From Isoetes taiwanensis (taxonomy: Eukaryota; Streptophyta; Lycopodiopsida; Isoetales; Isoetaceae), in NCBI GenBank assembly GCA_021234155.1, contig JAJEKV010000047.1, positions 10,252,081 to 10,316,080 of the forward strand: 64,000 bases of DNA, in the 5' to 3' direction. A program made the position numbers and the translations under genes. Positions 1 to 11,027 of this stretch are shown here, piece by piece. The number at the start of each line of letters is the position of its first letter. Position 1 is the stretch's first letter. A model generated the notes under the pieces. The model made no database searches. It had not been told where the DNA came from and saw only the letters and a program-made list of their open reading frames with translations.

Positions 1-599
1 GTGTTGCAGCACTCCCGTTTCAAAGATTCCTTTAGAAAAAGCACGGCACTTCAGAAATTGGGCTTTTTTAAGAAAGGTTCAAAGTTTCAGGAGTATCAGT
101 TTTTTTTTTGGCCTGTTTTTGGGGCACTCTTTGGACAGGACTTTGGTTTTTTAGAGTTAAACACATGAAAATAGCAGATTTGAGACATGAGCACGTAATT
201 CATTAGAGGTCGATGTACAAAAAACACAAATTTAGTAAACATAATAATAATAATTTCATTACTGGTTTTGTGTTATATCAATAATGGCCAATAATGGCAA
301 TAAATAATAGATGTCAATCAAGAGCCACAACAAAAAATCCGTCGAGAGATCTAAATTAAAATCTTCTTCATTCTTCTTGCCGCTTCCTCGGCTTGACCCG
401 GTTTCTAACGTTTCACCTTTCTCTCGGTGACTTAGGCTTTTCTCGTGTTGGTGGTCGCCGGTATTGTAGCTAGAGCAACTTCTTTCACTCTGCAAATGTA
501 GCTTCGTCTTCCAAAGAGCTCGTAAAAGGAGGTTGTATCTCAAAGATGTCATCTTAGCAAAATCGAGTTAGACTTTGCCCCCAACTCTTGATTCTCGTC
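1..599. other. Left edge, no gene recognised
   Basis: No exon, RNA gene or repeat could be supported here. The sequence lies downstream of the minus-strand methyltransferase-like pseudogene and may hold its 3' end. One 97-codon minus-strand reading frame (259-552) has no recognisable features. Confidence 0.5.
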
Positions 600-1908
600 C
601 CGGTAGAGTTGGTAAGGCGTAAAAGTCTCATCTTGATGAACTGCATGACCTCCTTGTCAATGTCAAAGCTACACAATTACGGCCCTTCTTAAGTGCACAA
701 GTAATAGTTGTACCAGAGCCGAAAACGTCAAGCACCCAATCTCCGGGGACGGAGAACATGTCCGGAAGATGGTTAATAAGTTTCGTGGCTTTTTGGTAGT
801 GATTCACTATTCTTCCTTGTGCACTAGGGTCCCGCAAACTTCAGAATACGTACTGGAAACTCCAACACGCTTTGAAAAGTTCGCATGCCATTGTGTTGAA
901 GTGTTCCATTGTCGCTTTTCCCGTCAAAACTCCAATAAGCCACGTGAAGATATTCAACCTTACTTAGCGACGCGGGCCTCCACCATGGTAATTAATATTT
1001 GTTCTGCATACCTAAGGAAATTAAAAATAAAGAAGGATTTAAGTACAAACCAAAAGAAACGTGATTCGAATAGAAACTCCCAAAAAGAATTTAAAAATGC
1101 TACAGTTGTAACTAACAAAGAAAACAAAGGTAAGGAAAACAAAAGGACTTGTGTATTCCGTAATAAGTGCTTACCAAACCAGATTTTCATAACCAAACTT
1201 TGGGCAAAGGAACCGGCGTGATTCTTGAAGTCGCTTCCACAAGACCGGATTGCATGCTTGAGTGAAATACAACCAACCTCCAATGTTTTGCCGTCAGTCG
1301 TCTTTTTTATGCCGTCGACGAAAAGCGTTAAACTTCGAGTTTTTAAATGGTCGGTCGTCAGAAGGGCGCGCCTTTCGGCTTAAACCCATATGGAAGGTCA
1401 GCTACTACCAAGGTAAAATCTTGGGGCTTTATTGATTCGCTTAATTTGGTGCAATCACCGTGTACAATAGAGAAGAGGTTATTTTGATCAAACATTGTAA
1501 ACCTCTCAGTAGTCGGAGGGCTCGTAATCCGAAATCGAGAACACGCTGTCCGCCCGGCGTCCTCTCTTCTCGTCTTTGTCCTTACCAAGTGCATGAAGCC
1601 CTCCGGCAGTCTTTGTTTTTCTTTTTGCTCGCAAAAAAGAGCGTCTTAGTAACAAGAAAAACAACAATATAAAAAACAAATCAACATACCCAGCCTTCAA
1701 AATTTGGCGCATACTGCACAATCCTTTCGTCTGAGGTTGCGATAGGATAAAGCTCCTTGCACCTTTCCCAGCTGTCAACATTTAATTGCTCCATTAAGCG
1801 TGTTTGACATGTGATGACATTTTTTTCGGGTAAGACCACACAAATGTTAGAAGGAAGAAAACTAATAACAAAAGCAACAAAAAGATCTACTAACAAAATC
1901 GAAAGTCG

Positions 1909-2134
1909 GTGTATTCCTAATACACTTTGGCTTTCGGTAAGCCAAAAAGTGTATTCTCGAATACACTTTGGCTCACACATTGACCAAAAAGTGTATTCCG
2001 GAATACACTTTCGCTTTCGTGTGGGAGCCTAAGTGTATTCTGGAATACACCTTGTCTCCCACGTGAGGACCAAAGTGTATTCCAGAATACACTTTGGCTC
2101 ACACACGAAAGCCCAAGTCTATTCTGGAATACAC
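1909..2134. repeat. Palindromic array 1 (6 copies, 42-bp period) inside a methyltransferase-gene intron
   Basis: Copies of GTGTATTCnnGAATACAC start at 1909, 1949, 1991, 2033, 2075 and 2117, so steps are 40, 42, 42, 42 and 42 bp. The first copy has a shortened centre. Each is a near-perfect inverted repeat, often extended by flanking AAA/TTT. Spacers of about 24 bp differ in sequence but tend to be self-complementary (GGCTTTCGGTAAGCC). The whole array lies in the predicted 442-nt intron 2213-1772 of the minus-strand gene. Confidence 0.95.
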
Positions 2135-2482
2135 TTTGTATGTCGCGTGCAAGCCAGCGTTTTTCAAACTACACTTGTCCCTACCAAACAAGAACCCAAA
2201 GTGGCATTCTTACTTGTGGAGCTCCTTGGACATTTCTTCGAGAGTAAATTCTTTATCGACAACCTTTTGCGTGAAATTGCTAATATATCCATATCCGTGG
2301 AAGCCTCGTGATTTCGCCACACAGTGATTGTCATTTCCTTTTTGGGGACGTCGGATCCTTTTTTCTTTTCGGAGACCTTGCCTTTGCTTTTCAAATCACC
2401 ACGCTCGAACATGGTGAATATTTCGTTTTGGAGGTCCCAAATCTGGAGAGAAGAAAGCGATATCAGTGGGAGGGCTGTAGGG

Positions 2483-2496
2483 GTATTCCAGAATAC
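2483..2496. repeat. Single palindrome copy in a 67-nt intron
   Basis: GTATTCCAGAATAC is a degenerate copy of the array palindrome. It sits in the short intron 2509-2443, between donor GTAAGT and acceptor CTCTCCAG. Confidence 0.85.
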
Positions 2497-3952
2497 AAAA
2501 ACAACTTACTCTGCCATCTCTGAAGGCTAGCTGGAACCAGTTGTCGTGTGGTATTAGAGACTGCCGTTTGTTAGCCTCGTCGTATTTGAGGCAGCACTCC
2601 ACAGCACACGCTTCCTTTAGTTCCAATGAGTATTGTGGCTTCTTCAAATCTTCTCCATATTTTTCTTTAAATATCATATATTCCCTGTGCATGAACCTGA
2701 TTTTGTCCACAAAGCTCATTTTCAGCTTATATTCGTTGTCAGCATTGTGTGTGTTGGCAACGATTTTGGCTTCCTCGCCCTGTCAAAGCCACAAAGAAAT
2801 GTTTGACAGAGCACGAGAGATATCTTGGGTTGTTTTTTTTTTGTACAACTGTCTCCCTTGCTTTGAAACCGTGGTTTCCCCAAGGACATAGTGCATGTAA
2901 GTGTTCCGTGATTTTTACGTCGTAGTCCTTGGGGTCCATGCACTGTGTTCTGTCAACAAGAACAACAATTGGAGCAACATGGGCATTGGGGTTGCTCCTT
3001 ATTCTGTCCTTCAAATTTCTTAAATGGTCAGCATAGATTTTTCGAACTTGAAGGGGGCGCTCACCAGCTTCATTCTTCGGTGGCAACCTCATTGAGGTTA
3101 CTGGCAAGTATATTACCCCTTGAACATACTTGTTAAGATTTATTTGTTCCATCCTCTCTGAGGTCTTATCCACCTTTTTTTCTTTAATGGCCACCCCAGG
3201 AGCCTTGCCCTTTCCCTTCTTCGTTTTTGGTTGTTCCTCAAATGATTTCAAAGAACAACAATCTCCTGTACCTTCCGCTTCTTTGGTTCTTTAGCAGCTA
3301 TCGTTTGCCTTGGCCTGCTAAGTTTTTTTTGATGCGCAGGGGGTTCTTCCTCGTCTTGTTCCTCGGAACCTTTATCTGATGACCTCCCTGAAGAACTAGC
3401 AGTAGGTGGTGATTGTGACCTTTCTCCATCTGATTGCTCGGACTCACTGATAGGAAAGTCCTCGCTTGTGCTGGAACAAACCTGCTTAATTAATGAACAC
3501 AGGCTTCGTTTTAGCCGGTAGTGTGAAAAGAAGTTGTACAGTGCTGGTGGTTGCACATTGACAATTTTAAAGAATGCGATGTCCACAATAATAAAGCCTT
3601 GGGAGGTCTTGAAGGAAAGCCTCCCCACCTGACCTCCTTGTCCGGCAACATCAGAGACATCTTTTATTGTCCCAAGGTTGACAAACTCGGAGTCGGCGTA
3701 CCTTTTTGTTGCCGGAATTTTACGGACGTCACAGAACGCCGGTGTCTTTGTATTTTCCATCTGCACCCCTGGTCACGAACCACTGCGTTTGAAAATTCTC
3801 GTAAATAGCGGGCTCGTCTGTGTCAGCGGTGTGCTTCTGAGGGTGTGGACGCTTAGGCTTGTGAGATTTCTTTGACGCCCTCTTGCTTCCTTCTTCCCTG
3901 CCACTGAAACGTTGAAAACTACCTTGTTAAGACAGAAATTCAAACGAAAGTT

Positions 3953-3966
3953 GTATTCCAGAATAA
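3953..3966. repeat. Single degenerate palindrome copy upstream of the first recognised exon
   Basis: GTATTCCAGAATAAC resembles the array palindrome. It lies just beyond the acceptor (TTTCAG) of the exon that starts at 3903, so probably also in an intron. Confidence 0.7.
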
Positions 3967-4159
3967 CATTTACTAAACTTGTGCCCTGAAGCCCAGGAAA
4001 AGACAGGAAAACAAACTAAAATATTGTCACTCTAAGTCATGTTTTTGTGCCTAAATTGGACTCGCAAGTGTTATTTTTAGCCTATAAAATGGTATGTTGC
4101 AGCTAAAAAGTGTGTCATCTTAGTGCAAAAAAGCAAGCGTTCTAAAAATTACAAGCAAA

Positions 4160-4431
4160 ATGTATTCCGGAATACACTTTGCTTATCGGGTAAGTGTGCA
4201 AGGTGTATTCCGGAATACACTTTGCCCTTCGGTCGAAGAGCAAAGTGTATTCCGGAATACACTTTGCTCATCATCGGCGAAGGGCAAAGTGTATTCCGGA
4301 ATACACTTTGCTCTTCGACCGAAGGGCAATGTGTATTCCGGAATACACCTTGCACTTGGCCAGTAAGCAAAGTGTATTCCAGAATACACTTTGCTCTTCG
4401 CCAGATGGGCAAAGTGTATTCTGGAATACAC
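4160..4431. repeat. Palindromic array 2 (7 copies, 41-44-bp period)
   Basis: Copies of GTGTATTCCGGAATACAC or one-base variants start at 4160, 4203, 4245, 4289, 4331, 4372 and 4414 (steps 43, 42, 44, 42, 41, 42). Five of the seven keep the CCGG centre. Spacers form a second inverted-repeat class, for example TGCCCTTCGGTCGAAGAGCA, so the array alternates two kinds of hairpin. It lies upstream (minus-strand sense) of the methyltransferase-like pseudogene, in its promoter, 5' UTR or first intron. Confidence 0.95.
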
Positions 4432-4690
4432 TTTGGCCTACAGAAGCAAATCAGAAAACAAAAGAAAGACGTACTATGTACTTTACATGCTTACCTGTCC
4501 ATTATTTTCGCTATGTAAATCTAATACAAAGAAATGTATATTGATCGGAAGGCGCTCGGGCTGGCGACTAAATCTCTGAAAGCGGAATACGCAACTGAGG
4601 CGCTCGAATTGTCCTTTTTAAAGGTAGGCCACTGTCAGTTGTCTTTTTCTATGTGATGCGGAATACGTCTTGTCCAAACACTCTGGATAA

Positions 4691-4706
4691 GTGTATTCTG
4701 GAATAG
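4691..4706. repeat. Single palindrome copy, outer edge of the palindrome-rich region
   Basis: GTGTATTCTGGAATAG is a one-sided decayed copy. A further decayed cluster (TATTCCGAATA, GTATTCTCAAATAT) follows to about 4780. No more copies were seen to the right of this point. Confidence 0.75.
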
Positions 4707-4779
4707 CATCTTTGCACACACACGGCAAATGCTTTGCACAAAAATACTATTCCGAATAGCAATTGTATTCTCAAATATC

Positions 4780-5640
4780 ATTAGTCCAATCGACTTGTGA
4801 GTTAGTAACAAGCCCACCATTTTTTGCAGTTGTTTGACATGGTTAACCGCCGTGAACAAACTTCCACCACCATTTGTTTGCCCAAGTACCTCTACTTCAG
4901 ATGGAACACAAGACGGAGATGCTTCTTCAACACCTACCTCGACAAGGTCTTTGTTGCTTCTCGAAGACACTCCGAGTCCAAGAACTAGTAGACCGCCACC
5001 ACCTTTCCAAATTCTCTCCAAGTCCAAGAGGGAAACCGGCTGCCACCACCTTTCCAACCCTCACCTGTGCCGTAGCAATCTTCCACCACCATTTGTACCA
5101 TCCCCCACACTACAATGGCTCGACCTCAAAATTTTTTCGAACGGACTACCTCCGCCGCTTGTTGTTTCTCCATCTTCACTTACACATGCCAAGAATACAA
5201 AGACGCTCAAGATCATGCGAGATTCTCCATCGTTTCTCCCATCACGATTTCACTACAAATGAAGACGACCTGCAAAGATCTACTCCTCTTCACACAAACG
5301 TGGTGACACATGGGTTTGCGTAATTTCACCGCTCTAAGAGATATGTTTGATCGAACTCCCCGTGAAGACGCTTCAACAACTTTCACGCACATCATATGCC
5401 GCCCATCTCCTTCATTCAACACTGCACCTCCGCCTTTATCCGGGTACAACTTCACGTGGTTTGTTCTCCTCTACAAGCACACCACTAAGAGCAGCGAGGA
5501 GGTCACCCCCAGAGTAGAACTCTTCTTAAGATGAAGACACCAACGGCGCAACGAGATTACACGTTCTCTAGCCACCCACCAAGAAATTCAAGGTGGATTA
5601 TAGTTTGAGAGCATGCTCCTCTCAGAAGAAGAAGAAACCT
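4780..5640. other. CCACCACC-rich spacer without a recognised gene
   Basis: Short imperfect repeats of CCACCACC(T/A)TT are spread over 4860-5100. Plus-strand reading frames of up to 149 codons (4834-5262, 4874-5323) are rich in Pro, Ser and Thr and match nothing I recognise. It could be the 5' part of the transposase-like pseudogene that follows. Confidence 0.4.
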
Positions 5641-8085
5641 TATGGACGAGCATAAAATGAGAAGACTTTTAAGAAGTAAATGCTGCTCATTGGGTTGTAT
5701 CAACAAATTGAACATGTCTAAATTACGAGCAATTAGAGACAACTACGCTTCAATGACATTGGCTGACCGTAATGCCTACTTGGCCTATCATGTAAGGCCA
5801 GACCGCAACACCTTCTTGCACTACATTAACCGGCCAAGAAGTTTGCCGAAATGCTTTATGGTTGTCCACCGCTTAGGGTCCACCGAAATGTCTAGAATAC
5901 ACAAAAAGATCGGACAAAAATCCAGCAATTGATGATCATTGTGGACCAAGAAGAGTTGTAACCATGCATGCCCTTGTTTCACCCGTGTCATGGATGGAGA
6001 AATATTTTAGAGAAACATGTGAGAAGTCGCCTAATAGCAACATGTATCATTTAACCGATAACATCACCAAAAAGATGTTTTTAATGAGTACAAAGAGACT
6101 TGCACTCGCCTTCAAAGACATCTCTTACTCACACTTCACCGTGACCGTGGAAAAGTGAATTCGGTTTAGTGAAAATTCCGAGGAGACACAGAATGTCTGT
6201 TTGCTCAAGGTGTGCAGAATTAAAAAGTCAAAGAGAAACTGCAAAGACAGAGGTCGAAAGAAGTAAGCTCATGTTCTTCAATCTCTCACTTGTTTTAAAA
6301 AAATGCTTTGACCTTATTTCTTCTACGATATTGTGCAATGTAACCTTGCCAAAGATCGTGAACAACAAGCAAAGCAGAGAGAAAGAAAGCTTGCCAAACA
6401 CGTAAAAAGCTAGCTTGAACGTCCAATCGCAATATATATGTCTCATGATTGATGGAATGGACCAAAAAAAAACTACTCTACCACATTTCTTGAACATTCC
6501 TAAAGATGTGCCAGAGGAATGTTTTGTTAAGGTCCACCTTGTAGGAGCTATGGTCTTCAAAGGAAGTCTAAAGTGCAAAGTATTTTTGACGTATCCAAAC
6601 TTGCATGGTGACCCGAACCTCACAATTACAATTCTTAACAAGGTCCCGTATGCGAGCAAGAGCAATTACCGCCAAATTTTTATCCGCAACTTGCCAATAC
6701 TACAAGGGAGAACAAGAATCAAACACTCTTTGCGTGATCGCACCATGTTAGTGGAGCTAGGGATCTTTAGAAAAGTGAAGCTCGGTTTCTTACTTGTAGG
6801 ACACACTCATGATCGATTGACCAAATGTTCAAAGAGATTTTTCAGGCACCTTAGAAGGAAGAAGGCTTTCTGCCTTCCTTCTTTAGTTCAATTATTGAAG
6901 ATTCTTACACTCCTATTCCAGTGGTCGATCTTCTTAAAGAGACTGCTGATTTCAGAGAGTTTATTTTCTCTCAACGTTCAAACAGAGAACAAGCTGTGAA
7001 CAAGTTGAATGATCTTACCTTTCAACATCATATCAAGTTCTACTTGAAGGATGGCCAAAGCTTCTTACAGGGGAAGAAGTATACCACAACTAAGGACCGA
7101 GTCCACCGAGGGAGGGATTACGCTTCCTTAAATATATTCCAGACACTTCCATCATAGAACGTGCTGAGCAACTTCCTCTCAAAAATCCTAAGGAGTCCAA
7201 GCAGAAGAAAAGTACCCCAGAGTCATCCTTAAAAGCCATTGAAAATGGAATTTCCTCAGGCTTTAAGTACTTCTTAGAAGAAGATCGGATGTGGTGGAGT
7301 AATTTCTTTCTCGAACAGAAAATTGTTGTACAAAATATAGCTCTAAGACAGTTGCAAGAACCATTTCAATGGCCTAACACCTTCCATCAACCCCAAAGAC
7401 CAAGCAGTCCAAGCAAAGCTACATTTGCACCTACAGTAGAAGACGAGGAGGACCGAGTCATGTACCTCGGACCAAGACGCAGGAATGAGCCTCAAGGTAA
7501 TATCACAGAAATTACCAAGGGTATGCTAATTGCTCTTCCAACTGAGGAGGATGACAAAGGTCGACCTTTCTGGATAGCAAAAGTGCTTGACACAGTCAAG
7601 GAGGAAGGCTTAGTCACTAAACTCAAGATTCATTGGCTTGCAACACGCCTCGAAAAATGCTTTTGAAGGTAGATATGAGTTAGAAATGAGAAGCCAAGGA
7701 AAAGGGAGAAAGTCCAAGAAGGTGGGTTGTAGGGATGAGTTGATCCTTAATGACGGACTATATTGTGCTATGATTTTAAATTGAAATCGACAATCGCTCA
7801 CGCCAGAGGACTATCAATTTGCTTAAAAAGCTTGTAATTATGAAGAAGAGGATGAAGAAGGTGGTGGCAATGCTACACCATCTGTTGATAGTGATGAGGA
7901 AGATAACTCAAGCACTTCCTCTAGTGACAAAGAAAAGAAGTGAAGGTGATGAGGATGGCATAAATGAACATGATGACGCCCTGGATCCTTCCTTCATCAC
8001 TCCTCATACTTTTGCACATAACCGAGTCTTAGAAAAAGATCAGAATTTTGCATGTGAATATAAAGATTCTATCTTCAAATTTTGA
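5640..8085 (+). pseudogene. DUF7869-type transposase-like protein, frameshifted
   Basis: Spread over several frames. About 5642-5930 carries a CC..GCI start and RAIRDNYASMTLADRNAYL. About 6169-6290 has VKIPRRHRMSVCSRCAELK, a cysteine pair found before the DUF7869 domain. About 6415-6860 has LMIDGMDQKKTTLPHF, VHLVGAMV, LHGDPNLTI, LVELGIF and LLVGHTHD, the order expected for the RNase H-like DUF7869 core. About 7100-7670 has a linker and a C-terminal module (GRPFWIAKVLDTV). About 7820-8085 is acidic (DEEDNSSTSSSDKEKK). Stops and frame changes near 5935, 6160, 6410, 6650-6920, 7100 and 7670 show it is inactive. DUF7869 proteins are widespread transposon-linked proteins in algae, bryophytes, other plants and animals. 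The family call is from remembered motif layout, not a search. Confidence 0.62.
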
Positions 8086-11027
8086 GAATACTACAGTTTC
8101 AGTTACGGACTAACTTCAATTTTTTGTTAAATATTTTATCCTCTGAAATTAGGGTTTCTTTCGTAAAATATACTTCAACAACATTCTATTTGCTAAGAAA
8201 AATGACACTTTAAAAAAGTCAATTCTTTCGTTGCACAAAAAAATTAGTCACTTTTGGGGGGGTCAAAATAGAATTTCATGCATTTTTTTTTTAACCTCAT
8301 TTTACCCCCTTTTTGTAAAAAAAAAAAGGGAATCTTTGAGGAATATTCCTTTCGCTCTCGTTTAGATGATTTGCTCCCGTTTAATACGCAACTTTGTTTC
8401 TCGGGTCACGGAGGGCAACCCTCCGTGCGCAGCACCTTGTTAGTTTCTTCCTATTTTTCAAATCCTCCTATATATAATAAAGTTTTACCCTGTGTCATGA
8501 ACCACGCCCTAAATCTAATGGTCTGGATTCGATTCACTCAATCAGACGGTGAGGATTTAATTGCCCTATCGAAGATATAGGTTTGCTTCTTGTAATTATT
8601 CACCAACATCTTCGACATACCGCAAAAACCACTTAGTCTCCATTCTATCCCATTGTCCAATGAGATATCGCCATGTGGCAACTTTCATTTCCAAGAATCT
8701 CCATCTACTTGCATTCTACTTTTACTTACATTCTGTTTTTTTTTTTTCACTAACATTCTTGACTTTAGTCGTTAGATGTTTGACACGTGTCATAGAATGG
8801 ATGACTAAGTGACATTAGAGAAAATATGGAGTCTCCAAAGGGCCCTTTATGAAAATAGAGAAAATCCACATCAGTTTTTTGCTCTAGCGAATCAGAGATA
8901 AGTGCCTTTGTTCTTAATCCATACATACCTGCAATGGCATATTAGCTTTGATAGCCACATGTCTTATTTAGATAGGCTCTCTTTTCTCTAGGGGACTCCC
9001 AAATCTACCACATTTTCCTATGAGATCCATAAACATTTCCCAATGGAAATTTCAACCCATTTACTCACGTGCAATTAATTTTAGGTGGTGCTCTCGATTT
9101 GTGTTTTTGGCGAGATCGAGCTTGTGTGGGAATTTGGGAAATCACAGGGTTTTGAAAATGTATGGGAAACCTATTTTGAAGCAGAAGCAGAGAAACGTAT
9201 CTTCACCGCATATGTTCTCCGCCTTGATTCAGCGCTCCAGATCCGGCGTTCGATCCTCTTTAGTCCTGCAAATGTTGCACTTGTCATAGTTTAGCACAAT
9301 CAATTCCTTTATCCAAAGCTTGTAAATATCATCCAATCCATCCTCATGTTGTCCCTATTGCCATTAATTCCATATGTAGTTAGAAAATTCATTTATTACC
9401 TGAATCTGTTCATACCTTAGTCAATTTCATTAGTATAACTAATGAACTGAATTATGGGTAAAAGGAACCTCCTAACCTGCAATTAACCAAAACAGATTCT
9501 ATTTATCTACAACCTTAGAAGGTAGTAAACAAATCCAATTTACAGCCCCGAATCATAATCAGGTCTTATGATCAAGCCAAGACTAGGTATCCATTACAAT
9601 ATTTATGTAATAAAAAATCACTGATCTTTTTCATTTACAGAAACCTCTATTGTAAATGTTTACAAGATCACTATGTCAGACTTTCTTTATATCTCTTGAA
9701 CATAATAAGAGATAGGCTGAAAACTTACTCGTAAATCATTGTTTATATATTGAAATCAAGAGGGCATATGATACCTGATGATGAAGAAAAGGTCTTTGAG
9801 TTAACACTTTCTAATTCCACATGCTTTCCTGTTATTATAGAGCAAACAGTAGAATGTTATGCAGCAATCCACGATCATGCAATATGGAAGAGTTTTCCCT
9901 TGCACCTACGGATGTGGAAGTATGGACTGCTTTGGCTGGTATCAACAACAATGATATCAAGGATGCAAAAATTGATGCTCACAAACTGGAAAAAATTGAT
10001 GCTGACGTACATTTCAAGATGGATTTTTTTTGAGCAAGTTTGTATTAAAAATGCACCTATTGTTATCAGCCAAAAAGGCCACATGGCTTATTCCAAACAT
10101 AAGAAGAAATGATTACTACTTGAAGTGGATTTGGAGAACACACTGCCCTTATTTTAGGTGCACATGTAAAAAGGCGAAGTTGAACAGGAAGAAAAATAAA
10201 GACGATGAATGCAGATGCATGATAATATGGTTTGACTAAGGGACATGGTTTTGGTTTTTACTTAACCTTATGGAGTCAATTTTACCTGGATCATCATCTA
10301 TTCTCAAAATGGTCACTACGACCAAATTTTTGAACAAGACAATGAAAGCTGTTGTTTTGGCCTTTATGTCTTATCTGGAGGTATGAAAGAATTTGATGAT
10401 TAACATGACAATTGCTTATGCCAATGATCTTGCCAAGAACTTGAAGACGACCTTCGAGAACATTGGGTAAAAAATGATAAGGCCAGTTTCATTCTTACAT
10501 GACAGAAATTCTGCTAGCAGAGCTGCATAAATCTCGACGTACGAGAAGCTATGCCCATGGAAGTATTTTTCTTGCAATATCAAGTTGTTTGTATGGATTG
10601 ACCGAACGAAAAGAAAGGAGCTCATCCGGGCAGCCTCCATCAACAAATTACCTACAATGAGGTTTAGGCCAGTTGTAGGGAATATGAAGGCATACATTGA
10701 CACATTTGGAATATGCCCACCCACCAACAGGAGCGATGGTTGGCACTTTAGGACGGAGTCCTAATGAAAAGTTAAAATTAGATAATATGGAAATAGTCTT
10801 TGGCTGAAGGGTCTTTCATGATATACTAATACAAAAACATTTTATATGTCATCATCATATATATATTGGGAGAAATTTGTTATTGTAGACACCAAACATC
10901 GAGGGAGAGTGGATTTGAGACAAGAGATCAACTGATTTATGAGACTCACACACACCAAACGAACATTGCTCTAATTGACTTTGAGATCAACTGGTCTATG
11001 AGACTCACACACCAGACGAACATTGCT
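8086..11027. other. Intergenic sequence with faint coding-like traces
   Basis: A/T-rich sequence without a convincing gene. Coding-like traces occur at 9750-10240 (three overlapping frames) and at 10395-10740, where a plus frame with one stop reads YEKLCPWKYF and FVWIDRTKRKEL. I do not recognise either. A near-exact direct repeat lies at 10925-11045 (ATCAACTG...TATGAGACTCACACAC...ACGAACATTGCTC twice). Confidence 0.4.

Larger units (their letters stand above)
600..3903 (-). pseudogene. ParB-like domain / beta-class DNA methyltransferase fusion, intron-containing and frameshifted
   Basis: Read on the minus strand. The exon from 3903 to about 3250 gives a lysine-rich start, a charged linker (SESEQSDGERS) and an NLS-like PKKRKV patch. 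About 3255-2847 encodes a ParB-superfamily-like domain (YLPVTSMRLPP, then NPNAHVAPIVVLVD, then a GNHGFKA stretch resembling the ParB GNHR motif). Exons follow at 2779-2510, 2442-2214 and 1771-1690, bounded by good splice sites (GTAAGT, GTAAGA, GTATGT donors; CAG acceptors). Catalytic parts are VHGDCTKL...VVADLPYGF (motif IV, about 1480-1375) and VLDVFGSGTT (motif I, about 730-700), followed by an EVMQFIKMRL-like helix. Motif IV before motif I is the beta-class order of N4-cytosine/N6-adenine methylases. At least four frame changes (near 3740, 3250, 2310 and 1505-1380) make it look broken, unless exons were misjudged. Phage and prophage methylases often have ParB-like N-termini; a eukaryotic spliced version is unusual. 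The palindromes within its introns are annotated separately. Confidence 0.72.

Noticed and set aside
769-1221. 150-codon plus-strand ORF
   Set aside because: It overlaps the methylase pseudogene on the other strand and is low-complexity, Lys/Asn-rich.
600-3903. Bacterial contamination explaining the methylase
   Set aside because: Several GT-AG introns, an NLS-like patch and flanking plant sequence argue against it.
1909-4431. CRISPR array
   Set aside because: Regular palindromic repeats with spacers look similar, but the setting is an intron-containing plant locus, repeats vary between copies, spacers are hairpin-like, and no cas genes are present.
1909-4431. Heat-shock elements (TTCnnGAA)
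   Set aside because: The core fits the half-site pair, but heat-shock elements need alternating 5-bp units in series. Here conservation extends over 18 bp and the sites are 42 bp apart.
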